A program made the translations under genes and the position numbers. 64,000 nt of DNA. Origin: Bacteroidia bacterium (GTDB lineage Bacteria > Bacteroidota > Bacteroidia > AKYH767-A > OLB10). How positions within the stretch are numbered: the stretch's first letter is position 1; the number at the start of each line of letters is the position of its first letter. The stretch is taken from NCBI GenBank assembly GCA_016788165.1, contig JAEUTH010000029.1:45746-109745 (forward strand), read 5' to 3'. Positions 1 through 9,388 of this stretch are shown here, piece after piece. The notes beneath the pieces were generated by a model, which worked only from the letters and a program-made list of their open reading frames with translations, made no database searches and was not told the origin of the DNA.

Positions 1-1
1 A

Positions 2-274
2 CAAACAGGCAGGTCGCGCTTTAAAGTAACTTTAGGTGTTATACCCGATTATGCCTTTGAAGGCGAAGGCATGCGCATTGATGGAATAACACCCTCAAAA
101 CCTGCTGCAAACGCTGGTTTACTTAAAGGCGATATTGTTTTACAGATTGGCGAAACAACGGTGTCGGACATGAACAGCTACATGAAAGCCCTGGGCCAAT
201 TTAGCAAAGGCGATATAACCAACGTAACCATAAAACGTGGGCAGGAAACAATGGTTAAAAGCATTACATTTTAG
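2..274 (+). CDS. C-terminal end of an M28-type peptidase with PDZ domain (5' truncated)
   Basis: Only the last 90 codons lie in the window; the frame is open from base 2 and has no start here. The segment is a PDZ domain: a TLGVIPDY-type strand, then GMRIDGI, a KPAANAGLLKGDIV carboxylate-loop region, and a YMKALGQFSKGD stretch ending in a short strand. This order, including the YMKAL..F..GD motif, is what I know from the C-terminal PDZ domain of Bacteroidota M28-family zinc aminopeptidases, which are usually exported. The catalytic domain is off the left edge, so the family call rests on the PDZ tail alone; another PDZ-tailed protease is possible. It converges on aspS with only 17 bases between the two stops. 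Confidence 0.6.
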   Translation, partial: QTGRSRFKVTLGVIPDYAFEGEGMRIDGITPSKPAANAGLLKGDIVLQIGETTVSDMNSYMKALGQFSKGDITNVTIKRGQETMVKSITF

Positions 275-291
275 CCAGTGATAATTGCTGC

Positions 292-2037
292 TTACTTAAT
301 TACTGCTATACTGAGTTCGGATAATTGTTTTTGATCTATAGCCGAAGGCGCATCAATCATTACATCGCGGCCAGCATTGTTTTTAGGAAATGCAATAAAA
401 TCTCTGATGCTATCAGTGCCACCAATCATACTGCATAATCTATCTAACCCAAATGCAATACCGCCATGTGGTGGTGCACCAAACTCAAATGCATTTAGCA
501 AAAAACCAAACTGCTCTTGTGCTTCTTCGGGCGTAAAACCCAACAGGTTAAACATTTTATTTTGCAACTGCTTATCGTGTATTCTTATGGAGCCCCCGCC
601 TATTTCTACGCCATTAATTACCAGGTCGTAAGCATTGGCTCTAACAGCACCGGGGTTGCTTTCGAGTAGATGAAAGTCATCGGTTTTAGGCGAAGTAAAA
701 GGATGGTGCATGGCAAAAAAACGGTTTTGCTCTTCGTTAAATTCCAACAACGGAAAATCAACCACCCAAATGGGTTTGTAAACTCCGGGGGTGCGTAAAC
801 CTAAACGCTGACCCATTTCGAGCCTGAGTTCGCTCATGGCTTTTTGCGTTTTGTTAAGTGCACCGGCAAGTATTAAAATTAAATCGCCTGCTTTTGCATT
901 ACTTGTTTGTGCAATGCTTTGTAAATCGTTTTCACTGTAAAATTTATCTATTGATGATTTTATGCTGCCATCATCATTGCATCTGATATAAACCAAACCG
1001 GTTGCGCCAATTTGCGGTCGTTTCACAAAATCGGTTAACTCATCTAATTGTTTACGTGTATAGTTAGCACATTTGGGAGCAACAATACCTACTACGTATG
1101 ACGCATCATCAAACACTTTAAAATTGCGCCCGATAACGGTTGATTTCAAATCCACAAATTTCATTTCAAAACGCATGTCGGGCTTATCGTTGCCATATAA
1201 GTTCATGGCTGTTTGATAACTGATGCGTTCAAAGTTTGGCAAGTTAATTTGATGTATGTTTTTAAAAATATAGGACGTAAGTCCCTCGAACACCTGTAAA
1301 ATATCGTCTTGCTCAATAAAACTCATTTCACAGTCAATTTGTGTAAACTCGGGCTGACGGTCGGCACGGAGGTCTTCATCGCGAAAGCATTTTACAATTT
1401 GAAAATACTTATCCATACCGGCCACCATCAGTAACTGTTTAAACGTTTGTGGCGATTGTGGCAATGCATAAAACTCACCGGCATTCATACGTGATGGTAC
1501 TACAAAATCGCGTGCGCCTTCGGGTGTTGATTTTATGAGTACCGGAGTTTCTATTTCGATAAAGCCTTGTTGGTCTAAATAAGACCGGGTTAGCTGGCAT
1601 ACCTTATGTCTCAACAAAAGATTTTGTTTTACGGCATTTCGTCTGATATCCAAATAGCGGAATTGCATGCGTATATCATCACCGCCATCGGTATCGTCTT
1701 CAATAGTAAATGGTGGCAACTTGGCTGCATTTAAAACATTTAGTGTTTTAACTTCAATTTCGATTTCACCTGTTGGCACTTTCAGGTTTTTACTGCTGCG
1801 TTCAATAACAATACCTGTAACCTGTATCACATATTCGCGCGAAAGCTTACGTGCATCGGCTAGTAATGCAGCATCGGTAACCATATTAAATGCAAGCTGG
1901 GTTATGCCATACCTATCGCGCAAATCAATAAACGTCATACCTCCCAAATCGCGTGCGCGTTGCAACCACCCGCATAAGGTAACGGTTGTACCAACATCGC
2001 TAATATTTAACTGACCACAAGTATGCGTACGTAACAT
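292..2037 (-). CDS. aspS: Aspartate-tRNA ligase
   Basis: Class II aminoacyl-tRNA synthetase that charges tRNA-Asp with aspartate in the cytoplasm. The 581 residues match the bacterial AspRS length. An N-terminal OB-fold anticodon-binding domain (about residues 1-110) is followed by the catalytic core with motif 2 ([18 protein letters not shown], near residue 215), an inserted GAD-type domain (about 280-420), and motif 3 ([10 protein letters not shown], near 530). The start is the ATG at 2037-2035, directly followed by the typical LRTHTCGQL opening. A -7-like TATATTCG box lies 23 bases upstream. It stands alone as a minus-strand unit. Whether it is discriminating or also charges tRNA-Asn cannot be settled here. 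Confidence 0.97.
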   Translation of the reverse strand: MLRTHTCGQLNISDVGTTVTLCGWLQRARDLGGMTFIDLRDRYGITQLAFNMVTDAALLADARKLSREYVIQVTGIVIERSSKNLKVPTGEIEIEVKTLNVLNAAKLPPFTIEDDTDGGDDIRMQFRYLDIRRNAVKQNLLLRHKVCQLTRSYLDQQGFIEIETPVLIKSTPEGARDFVVPSRMNAGEFYALPQSPQTFKQLLMVAGMDKYFQIVKCFRDEDLRADRQPEFTQIDCEMSFIEQDDILQVFEGLTSYIFKNIHQINLPNFERISYQTAMNLYGNDKPDMRFEMKFVDLKSTVIGRNFKVFDDASYVVGIVAPKCANYTRKQLDELTDFVKRPQIGATGLVYIRCNDDGSIKSSIDKFYSENDLQSIAQTSNAKAGDLILILAGALNKTQKAMSELRLEMGQRLGLRTPGVYKPIWVVDFPLLEFNEEQNRFFAMHHPFTSPKTDDFHLLESNPGAVRANAYDLVINGVEIGGGSIRIHDKQLQNKMFNLLGFTPEEAQEQFGFLLNAFEFGAPPHGGIAFGLDRLCSMIGGTDSIRDFIAFPKNNAGRDVMIDAPSAIDQKQLSELSIAVIK

Positions 2038-2060
2038 AAAACTATATTTTTTTGAGGGCG

Positions 2061-2068
2061 CGAATATA
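2061..2068 (-). promoter_or_regulatory. Candidate -7 box for aspS (TATATTCG)
   Basis: On the minus strand the sequence reads TATATTCG followed by CGCCC. It resembles the Bacteroidota housekeeping -7 element TAnnTTTG with a C in place of one T. A clear -33 TTG was not identified. The same TAnnTTCGCGC shape occurs before glyS and atpD. Confidence 0.4.
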
Positions 2069-2176
2069 GGGCTTTACGTAAAGCATAAGCGATAAACTAC
2101 ATCAATAAAAAAGTGTTTGTAATGGTGTACTTTATAATCGCTGAATTATATTGCATCGCAACTAACACCTTACCAC

Positions 2177-2770
2177 ATGGCAGAAAACTCAAGCATGATG
2201 CGCGATTTAACCAAAAGCGCTTTAACCACAGCAATTGGTGTGGTTGTAACCTACTTTGTTACATCGGCTATTAAAAAGGACGAATACAAACAAAACGATA
2301 TTGAAAAGGAAAAACAACGCATGGAGGCTTTGGAGAAAACCAATAAGTTATTGGCCGACTATGTAGGCCGTTACGATAGTTTGCATACGCGTTATATTAA
2401 TTTGGTTAATCAGCAAAGTGGTGTTGGTGGTGTTGATGCCGAACCGAATACGACCTTAAATGCCGTATCGCAAGCAATGGTTACAGGTAACTGGATTTCG
2501 CCCGATGGTACTGTACAATGGACATTTAACAACAACATAACCACCGTTAGGGGCGTGGGCAGTTATGCCTCGTTAATTGATGCCAATGGTAGTTATACAG
2601 CAAGTGGCGGTACGGTACAAGGTACCGTTACACTAAACACATTACTATATATCCCTGTTAACGAAAGCATGAGTTATAACTTTACATTAAGCAGCGATGG
2701 CCAGATACTAATTGGCACCACCACCGATGCCAATGGTAGCATCAATTCGGTTTCGTTATATAAAAACTAA
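2177..2770 (+). CDS. Small membrane-anchored protein of unknown function
   Basis: Family not recognised. The 197 residues begin with a short cytoplasmic-type segment and one hydrophobic stretch (about residues 13-30, TTAIGVVVTYFVTSAI), then a charged probable helix/coiled coil (about 32-75). The C-terminal half (about 95-197) is rich in G, T, S and N with alternating hydrophobics, suggesting a beta-sandwich or lipocalin-like fold; WTFNNNITTVRGVGSY and GTYT-like strands resemble the stress-type small beta domains seen in Bacteroidota exported proteins. The hydrophobic segment looks like an uncleaved anchor. Its stop codon overlaps the stop of the convergent DUF4199 gene, so no terminator separates them. 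A real gene by codon pattern and length; function unknown. Confidence 0.6.
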   Translation: MAENSSMMRDLTKSALTTAIGVVVTYFVTSAIKKDEYKQNDIEKEKQRMEALEKTNKLLADYVGRYDSLHTRYINLVNQQSGVGGVDAEPNTTLNAVSQAMVTGNWISPDGTVQWTFNNNITTVRGVGSYASLIDANGSYTASGGTVQGTVTLNTLLYIPVNESMSYNFTLSSDGQILIGTTTDANGSINSVSLYKN

Positions 2771-3270
2771 CGTTGTATTTTTTGTGGCGATTTAATAACA
2801 ATAGCTACTATTAAGGCAAAAAAAGTTCCGAAACCGATAGTGCTTAAAAAGGTTTGAATTATAAAACTTTGCTTGCCATAATACATGGCAGCAAACTCGG
2901 CAGCCTTCACTGTACTTTCTCCCGATGTTTTGGCTTTATCAACAGCAAGTTTTACCATATCGGCTGTGTATTGCGGGTTTATAACTCCCAAATAAATTAA
3001 TACCCCTACGGCCGCTATTACTGCACTAATTGCCGCAATAACAAAGCCTTCTTTTACTACCTGAGTAAAAGTTATTACGCCATTATAATCGCGTTTTTTA
3101 ACCTGCGTTAATCCAGCCCAGGCACACCATAATGGAATCAGTAATTCGAAATTAGTTACCACAGCTTGTTGCGCATTACGCCATGTATGGAAACCTAATA
3201 CATACTCGGCTATAAGCCACAAAAAAGCACTGCCACCTCCAATTAACCCCCACAAATACGTTGTTTTCAA
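2767..3270 (-). CDS. DUF4199 family membrane protein
   Basis: A 167-residue integral membrane protein with four hydrophobic segments (about residues 7-27, 36-55, 73-95 and 137-160). The layout GLIGGGSAFLW at the N-terminus, a GVITFTQVVKEGF loop before helix 3, and the VINPQYTADM segment after it matches what I know of the DUF4199 family, a Bacteroidota-specific group without known function that often sits near cell-envelope genes. No catalytic residues can be pointed to. The start ATG at 3270 precedes a typical short N-terminus. It converges with the preceding gene, with stop codons overlapping by 3 bases. Confidence 0.7.
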   Translation of the reverse strand: MKTTYLWGLIGGGSAFLWLIAEYVLGFHTWRNAQQAVVTNFELLIPLWCAWAGLTQVKKRDYNGVITFTQVVKEGFVIAAISAVIAAVGVLIYLGVINPQYTADMVKLAVDKAKTSGESTVKAAEFAAMYYGKQSFIIQTFLSTIGFGTFFALIVAIVIKSPQKIQR

Positions 3271-3357
3271 ATCAAATTAAATTAAGTGCCGCAAGGTAAT
3301 TAATAGCATCCAAGCTCATAATTTGTTTGCTTATTTACACCACTAAATTCAAACAAA

Positions 3358-3906
3358 ATGGACAACCCTTGGCAAACCTTAGCTATCCGACAACAATACG
3401 ACAGCCCATGGATATGTACTGAAGAACATGATGTAATAAACCCTGCAGGCAAACAAAGTATTTACAGTAAAGTTTGTTTTAAAAATATTGCTGTAGCTAT
3501 TATTCCATTAACCGAAAACTACGAAACCTATTTGGTTGGCCAGTTTAGATACCCTACGCAAAGCTATGAATGGGAAGTTTGCGAAGGCGGTTGTCCCTTA
3601 GGTACAAGCCCGGTAGAAACTGCCAAACGTGAACTTATTGAAGAGTGCGGCATAACAGCAAAAATTTTTACCGAGGTGTTGCACATGCAACTATCTAATG
3701 CAGCTACCGATGAAGTTAGTTATACGTTTGTTGCACGAAACCTAACTTTGGGTAAAAGTAACCCCGAAGAAACCGAACAACTAACCATTAAAAAAGTGCC
3801 TTTTGCCGAAGTTTTTAAAATGGCTATGAATGGTCAGATAAAAGACGGCTTAAGTGTAGCCAGCATTTTTAAAGTACAGTTACTGATAGAAAAAGGGCTT
3901 ATTTAA
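3358..3906 (+). CDS. Nudix hydrolase, ADP-ribose pyrophosphatase-like
   Basis: Cytoplasmic hydrolase of nucleoside-diphosphate-linked substrates; ADP-ribose or a nucleotide sugar is the likeliest class. The 182 residues carry the Nudix box at about 77-99: GGCPLGT, then SPVETAK, then RELIEECGI. The REx2EE metal-binding core is intact (R91, E92, E95, E96), but the first glutamate of the consensus Gx5E is threonine (T83). The FRYPTQSYEWEVCEGG strand before the box is typical of the ADP-ribose pyrophosphatase branch. Start ATG at 3358 follows an A-rich leader. It is monocistronic, between the divergent DUF4199 gene and the secretome block. The exact substrate cannot be read from sequence. Confidence 0.85.
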   Translation: MDNPWQTLAIRQQYDSPWICTEEHDVINPAGKQSIYSKVCFKNIAVAIIPLTENYETYLVGQFRYPTQSYEWEVCEGGCPLGTSPVETAKRELIEECGITAKIFTEVLHMQLSNAATDEVSYTFVARNLTLGKSNPEETEQLTIKKVPFAEVFKMAMNGQIKDGLSVASIFKVQLLIEKGLI

Positions 3907-4012
3907 AAACAAATTGTAATAAAACAAACAGCAGCCTTAGTGTAAATATTACACTTTTGTTTGGTAAATATTCATATTTTAGGCGCTTCAAGCCTTGGTA
4001 AAGTATTTTAAA

Positions 4013-6370
4013 ATGCATCGGTTTATCGCATTATGTTTCTTTTATATGCCGTTATTTTTGCAAGCACAGCACAATACGGCAGTTATTGACAATGCATTAA
4101 CCAGCAGTAACGAATATGGTTCGGGTAATGTAAACAACTATACATCGGGCGGCCAAACCTGGTATATAACCTGGGATGCAACTTATGTTTATGTGCACTT
4201 AGTTAATGCCAATGTAAGTGAGTTTGGTATTATGTATTTTGATATTAACCCGATTGCACCGGTAAATGGTGGCAATAACACCAATGGCAGCATTATGGGG
4301 TTACCCGGTTTCGACAATTTAACGCCCAACTTGCCCATGCGTGCCGATGCAGCTATTGTGTTTAAAGACAACCTGCGTGGAGTTTATGCAGCCAATGGCT
4401 CGGGTGGCTGGAATGTTGCCAGTTTTGGTGCCGGTGCTTTTAGCCTCACCCCAAGCGATATTACAGCTAACTGGTATGCAACCGGCAGCAATAACCGCGA
4501 GTTAAAAATTAGCTGGAATCAACTAACAGCAGGTGCCGGCATACCGGCATCGTTCAATTGGTTTGGCTATTGTAGTTACAACTGCAGCAACACCTGCGGA
4601 GGGATGTATGGCGCAGTACCTAATGCCAACCCAGGAGGTACTTTTGCTATGGGCAGCACGCCTGATTGTGTGCGTTATTTTACAGTTAGCAGTACAGCAA
4701 ATGGCAGTAGTACAAACCCTACATCGCGCGATAGTTATACGCACTTAGGGGGTAGTATTACAAACTTTGGCGATATTGTTTGCTACGATTTTACAATGAA
4801 TTCTCCCGGCCAGGTTATTACTCGTTTAACAGGGCCGGGGTTTAAAGATTGGAACATTAATGGCACCTTGCTGGTAAATGCAGGCCAAATATATTTTGGG
4901 GCTTACAACGTTTTTTATGGGGTTGCCGATTATGGACTTACTACCATTAATAACATTGTAATGACCGGTGGCGAATTAAACTTAGACTACACTACCTCAA
5001 CCACCCTGGTTTTAGGAAACATTACTTTAACAGGCGGCCTATTTTATTTGGGCGACAGAACATTTGCAGGGCATGGCGATTTAGAATTGCGCGGCAACTG
5101 GTTTCAAAGCACGGGCTTTTTCGGCATAAACCACAAAACCGTTTACTTTAGAGGCAACACACTGCAAACCATTGCCGGAAATGGCACACTGTTTCCGTAT
5201 GTCGAAATTAATAATGCAGCAGGGGTTACCATACTATCGGGCAATCAAACCATACAAGATACTTTGTACCTGCTAAATGGTATGCTCACATTGGGCAATA
5301 ATCAGCTCACTATTACAGGCTTAAACGGTCAAACACCCACATCAACCGGAGGTATTACTTACACCAACCCCAGCTCATTTATTGTAACTGATGGTAATGG
5401 CGTTTTAAGGCAGAACGATATTGGCACCGCGCGTACCGGTTCAATATTATTTCCGATTGGCAATAGCAGTACCAGTTACCGTCCTTTAACTTTAAACAAT
5501 AGCGGCACCAATGATAATTTTGCAGCACGCGTGTTTAATAATGTTTACAGTGGAGGCAATCAAGGGGTAGGCACTACTTTTACAACAAACTATGTTAACC
5601 GCACCTGGGACGTAAGCGAAACAGTAGCCGGAGGTTCAACATTAACTGCAACTTTCGAGTATGCTGCTGTTGATGAACTGGTGCTTTTTAACCGTAACCT
5701 ATGTGGTGTAGCCACACACAATGGCAGTGCCTGGGTTTTAACGCAAACAACAGGGCCGGTTGCAGGCAGTAATCCATATACACGAACAACTACTGTAAAT
5801 ACTACCGGCCACTTTACCATTACCAGCGATTTAATTCCACTACCAATCCAATGGCTATCATTTGAAGTAACCAAACAGCAAACCAATGCTACATTACAAT
5901 GGGCTGTTCTAAACCAAAATAATGCAAGTCATTATGAGATACAAAGAAGCTTAACCGGAAATTTGTTTGAACCTATTGGGATAGTTACGGCAAACCCAAA
6001 CGGTTATTACACCTATTCCGACAACATAAGCAAACGCTCGAATGAAATAATTTACTATCGCATTAAACAGTACGACTTTAATGGCAACTATACATACAGC
6101 ATGGTTAAATCAATTGCGAACAAACTTCAAAGCCCGCTTTTAATATTTCCCAATCCGGCTTATGATGTGCTGGCCATTAAACATCCCAAAATTGGGCAGG
6201 CTGCTTTAACCGTTTATAACAGCAATGGCCAACTTTGTTATTCACTACAAAGCGTTTTTGATTCTGATCAAACTGAAATTAAAATCAACCACTTAATAAG
6301 CGGTTTATATACCATACAACTTACTACGCAATCAGGCATGGTTTACCAAAACCGTTTTATTAAGCGCTGA
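4013..6370 (+). CDS. T9SS-secreted protein, possibly polysaccharide-related
   Basis: Secreted protein of about 785 residues. A signal peptide (hydrophobic core IALCFFYMPLFL, cleavage after AQ) starts at ATG 4013; the frame opens earlier at a TTG (3995), but the ATG gives the normal leader. The N-terminal 200 residues (ALTSSNEYGS, TWDATYVYVHL) look like a beta-sandwich of the DOMON/carbohydrate-binding kind, followed by repetitive beta-rich segments (GGELNLDYT, LTGGLFYLG) resembling a short beta-solenoid. A type A sorting domain ends the protein (IFPNPAYDVLAIKH to SGLYTIQLT), so export by T9SS and surface attachment or release is expected. It lies 17 bases before the GH13 amylase, suggesting an operon and a shared substrate; that role is inference. 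Confidence 0.75.
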   Translation: MHRFIALCFFYMPLFLQAQHNTAVIDNALTSSNEYGSGNVNNYTSGGQTWYITWDATYVYVHLVNANVSEFGIMYFDINPIAPVNGGNNTNGSIMGLPGFDNLTPNLPMRADAAIVFKDNLRGVYAANGSGGWNVASFGAGAFSLTPSDITANWYATGSNNRELKISWNQLTAGAGIPASFNWFGYCSYNCSNTCGGMYGAVPNANPGGTFAMGSTPDCVRYFTVSSTANGSSTNPTSRDSYTHLGGSITNFGDIVCYDFTMNSPGQVITRLTGPGFKDWNINGTLLVNAGQIYFGAYNVFYGVADYGLTTINNIVMTGGELNLDYTTSTTLVLGNITLTGGLFYLGDRTFAGHGDLELRGNWFQSTGFFGINHKTVYFRGNTLQTIAGNGTLFPYVEINNAAGVTILSGNQTIQDTLYLLNGMLTLGNNQLTITGLNGQTPTSTGGITYTNPSSFIVTDGNGVLRQNDIGTARTGSILFPIGNSSTSYRPLTLNNSGTNDNFAARVFNNVYSGGNQGVGTTFTTNYVNRTWDVSETVAGGSTLTATFEYAAVDELVLFNRNLCGVATHNGSAWVLTQTTGPVAGSNPYTRTTTVNTTGHFTITSDLIPLPIQWLSFEVTKQQTNATLQWAVLNQNNASHYEIQRSLTGNLFEPIGIVTANPNGYYTYSDNISKRSNEIIYYRIKQYDFNGNYTYSMVKSIANKLQSPLLIFPNPAYDVLAIKHPKIGQAALTVYNSNGQLCYSLQSVFDSDQTEIKINHLISGLYTIQLTTQSGMVYQNRFIKR

Positions 6371-6387
6371 TTAAAACACCATTCAGC

Positions 6388-9069
6388 ATGAAATGTTTTT
6401 TTTCGTTAACCATAGCCTTATACGCAGCTTGTTTTTCACAGTTGTCAGCTCAAGACTTTATGTTACAAGGCTGGTACTGGGATTATCCCAAAACGGCACA
6501 AGGAGCCATGTGGGCCGATACCATGGCCAACCGTGCTGCCGAGTGGGGCAAGGCCGGTTTTAATATGATTTGGTGCCCACCTATGAGCATGGCAGCATCG
6601 GGCAATGGCAGCAACGGATACGACATTAAGGATTTGTTTAATGTGGGCGGAGGTGGCATCAGTTCCAACACAGGTTTTGGTAATAAAGCACGCATACAAA
6701 ATATGATGCAGGCATTTAGTAAACATAACCTGATTGCAGTAGGCGATATGATATACAACCACCGCGATGGAGGTTCGTTACAGGATAACCCGGCAGTTGC
6801 CGGATGGATTAAAAACTACAACCTTACCAAACATAACAATGGCGATGTATGTTACCCCAGCGATAGGTTTCGCAGTTATATAAATATTGGAGGCAATACG
6901 GGGCGTGGCGCAGGCACATATTATTTTAGAGTACGGTCGGCATCGCAAAGCAATAGCTACTTCGGAAAGCCCTATCGCTTTGTGGTGCGCAGCCTTAAAA
7001 TAAACAGCAATGCCAGTGGACCCATGAATGAAACTGCTAATAACGGTGGTGGCCTTTGCGCACAAGGTAACGACAGTGTTGCACTTGGCCGCACGGTTAT
7101 TGCCTCTATCGACAATGGCGGCTGTGGTATTGATGAGTTTAAACTGGTTTTAGATACCAGTATGTTTTACAATGCAAGCGATAGATTAACTATTACCCTG
7201 GCTAACGACAATGGTGACTACAGCGACCACTTTTTATATAGCGTTTATTACGATGCTAATGGTGCCGAGTTAAAAGACACCGTTATGTATCAAACCAGCA
7301 CCAATTGGGCTAACATGCAAAGCAGCCGTGGTCAGATGGACTACACATACTTTAAACCCAATGGTAACCCTACATGCCTTTGTGGCGATTGGGACGGCAT
7401 GTTGTTTTTTTACGATTATGACCATTCCGAAACCAAAACCCGCGATACACTTTTTGCTTATACCAAATGGATGTGGGATAGTATTGGCGTTAAAGGTTTT
7501 AGAGTTGATGCCGTAAAAAACTTTGCACCGCTGTTTGCTGCTCAAACTATTAACTACTTACATAGTAACGGTTATATCCCATCGGTGTACGTTGGCGAAT
7601 TTTATGATTATAACCCACAAAGTTTAAAAAGTTGGGTTGATAATGTGAAAGCTGCCATGACACCGGCAGCACAACAAACTATTAATCCACGTTTGTTTGA
7701 TTTTGCTTTACAGGGATCGCTTAAAGAAGCTTGTGATAATACAGGTTATGATGTGCGGAATGTTTTTAACAACGGCATGGTAGATGGTGCTGGCGCATCG
7801 GGCTTTAATGTAGTTTCATTTGTAAACAATCACGACTTTAGAAACACCTCACAAAGCTGTGATGTAGATCCGCTTTTAGCTTATGCATACATACTTACCA
7901 ATAATGCCGTGGGTTTGCCTTGTGTTTATTACCCCGATTACTATCTCAATGCCGGTAGTTATAAAAAAGCGATTGATGATTTAATGGACGTACATAAAAA
8001 ATTTATTCATAACACATCGTTTCGCGAATACCTAAACCGTTTCAACACACCCTTTGCTTCTAATTTTATACAAGGCAACAGCGATAAAAGTTTGATTTAT
8101 CAGCTTAGTGGTGGCGGCAGTGCAAGTTGTATAGCCAATAAAGATGTAATAGTGGCTATTAACTTTGGCAACACCACTTTAAAAGTTGACCACCAAATAA
8201 ATACAGGCAATCCATTTCACAGCAATGTGGGCGATACGTTAAACGACCTGTTTGGTAACTCCAATTTTCCATACGCCATTGTAAATGGAAATGCACAAAT
8301 TTATATCGAGCTGCCTCCACGAAGTTACAGTGTTTGGGCAAATGTACCAGCACCATCAACTCCAATAATTTCTGTTACAGGTAATAGTACAATTTGTAAG
8401 GGTGATACTGTTTATTTAAGCACAACATCACATGCTTGTAACACCATTCAATGGTATCACAATGGACAGCCTTTACCGGGTCAAAACCAAACAAATTTGC
8501 CGGTAACTCAACAAGGTATTTACACTGTTGAGTTAAGCTATTATGGTAATAATGCAAAAACTTCTGCCGGTGTAAATATTGTCGTTAATCCCCAGCCCGT
8601 AATTATTACAGCCAGCAGCGGTGTACTATCAGCGCCATTGGGCGGCTCATACCAATGGTGGTTTAGCCCTAACGGAAACTCCTTTACTTCAATACCGGCT
8701 GCCAATGCTGTCAGCTATCAGGCAACAGCTACCGGTTTTTACTACGTACATTTTACAGATGCAAACGGTTGCAGCGATACCAGTAATCACCTATATGTTG
8801 GTTTTACAGGTATCGCACAAAATACATATAACACTATCACGTTAACTCCCAATCCATCAACACAAATAATTACATTAACTAACCTAAGCGCCAAAAGCAT
8901 AACGCAAGTTACCATTTACAACACATTAGGAGTTGAAGTAATACATCACCTGATACAAGAGAAAACCGAAAATGTCCTTTTAAACATAGCGCAACTGCCA
9001 GCAGGTATATACTTCGTTAAGGTAAAAAAAGGCGGTAAACAAACCTTGCTTTCGTTTATAAAAAATTAA
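6388..9069 (+). CDS. GH13 family alpha-amylase with T9SS sorting domain
   Basis: Secreted alpha-amylase-type glycoside hydrolase of 893 residues. It has a signal peptide (FFSLTIALYAACFS, cleavage near SAQ) and a GH13 barrel with the four conserved regions: DMIYNHRDG (region I, near residue 118), GFRVDAVKN with the nucleophile Asp (near 373), VGEFYDY with the acid/base Glu (near 404), and VNNHDFRN with the transition-state Asp (near 482). Between regions I and II is a long insertion (about 150-310) with a small beta domain. After the C-terminal domain (to about 655) comes an Ig/PKD-like module (about 665-800) and a type A sorting domain (LTPNPSTQIITL to LPAGIYFVKV). Likely degrades starch-like alpha-glucans outside the cell. 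Probably cotranscribed with the preceding gene. Confidence 0.93.
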   Translation: MKCFFSLTIALYAACFSQLSAQDFMLQGWYWDYPKTAQGAMWADTMANRAAEWGKAGFNMIWCPPMSMAASGNGSNGYDIKDLFNVGGGGISSNTGFGNKARIQNMMQAFSKHNLIAVGDMIYNHRDGGSLQDNPAVAGWIKNYNLTKHNNGDVCYPSDRFRSYINIGGNTGRGAGTYYFRVRSASQSNSYFGKPYRFVVRSLKINSNASGPMNETANNGGGLCAQGNDSVALGRTVIASIDNGGCGIDEFKLVLDTSMFYNASDRLTITLANDNGDYSDHFLYSVYYDANGAELKDTVMYQTSTNWANMQSSRGQMDYTYFKPNGNPTCLCGDWDGMLFFYDYDHSETKTRDTLFAYTKWMWDSIGVKGFRVDAVKNFAPLFAAQTINYLHSNGYIPSVYVGEFYDYNPQSLKSWVDNVKAAMTPAAQQTINPRLFDFALQGSLKEACDNTGYDVRNVFNNGMVDGAGASGFNVVSFVNNHDFRNTSQSCDVDPLLAYAYILTNNAVGLPCVYYPDYYLNAGSYKKAIDDLMDVHKKFIHNTSFREYLNRFNTPFASNFIQGNSDKSLIYQLSGGGSASCIANKDVIVAINFGNTTLKVDHQINTGNPFHSNVGDTLNDLFGNSNFPYAIVNGNAQIYIELPPRSYSVWANVPAPSTPIISVTGNSTICKGDTVYLSTTSHACNTIQWYHNGQPLPGQNQTNLPVTQQGIYTVELSYYGNNAKTSAGVNIVVNPQPVIITASSGVLSAPLGGSYQWWFSPNGNSFTSIPAANAVSYQATATGFYYVHFTDANGCSDTSNHLYVGFTGIAQNTYNTITLTPNPSTQIITLTNLSAKSITQVTIYNTLGVEVIHHLIQEKTENVLLNIAQLPAGIYFVKVKKGGKQTLLSFIKN

Positions 9070-9388
9070 TGACTGCTACTGCCGCACAAGTTGATGCTGC
9101 TGTTTACTGTTGTTATTTGTGTAGTCCGTATAAAAACAAATTTAAAGGTTGTGCCTAATGGTATGTTTCTTTTTGGCTTAACCTTAATACAGTTTTTGTT
9201 AAATGTATTAACACCATTTTGTACCAAGTATTCATTGTAAAGCAACACGCTTTTAGTTACAACATTAAGGGAAACCCAGCCAAATCTTTTGGTTGAAGAA
9301 AAAATTTCAGTCGAGTCGATTTTGTTCTACACAAATTGGATGCAAATGAATTAACATTGTAACCTCAACCTTTCAAACAAAAAAACTT
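9070..9388. other. Intergenic stretch without a convincing gene
   Basis: These 319 bases separate the amylase and the broken sulfatase. No terminator-like hairpin is evident. The minus strand is open for about 84 codons (from roughly 9320 down to 9066), with a protein-like composition (RFGWVSLNVV, NEYLVQNGVNTF, KPKRNIPLGTTF), but it lacks an ATG; only TTG/GTG starts inside it are available, and a TAG closes it upstream. It may be a gene remnant or chance. A weak TAACATTG box near 9352 could belong to the sulfatase. Confidence 0.35.
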
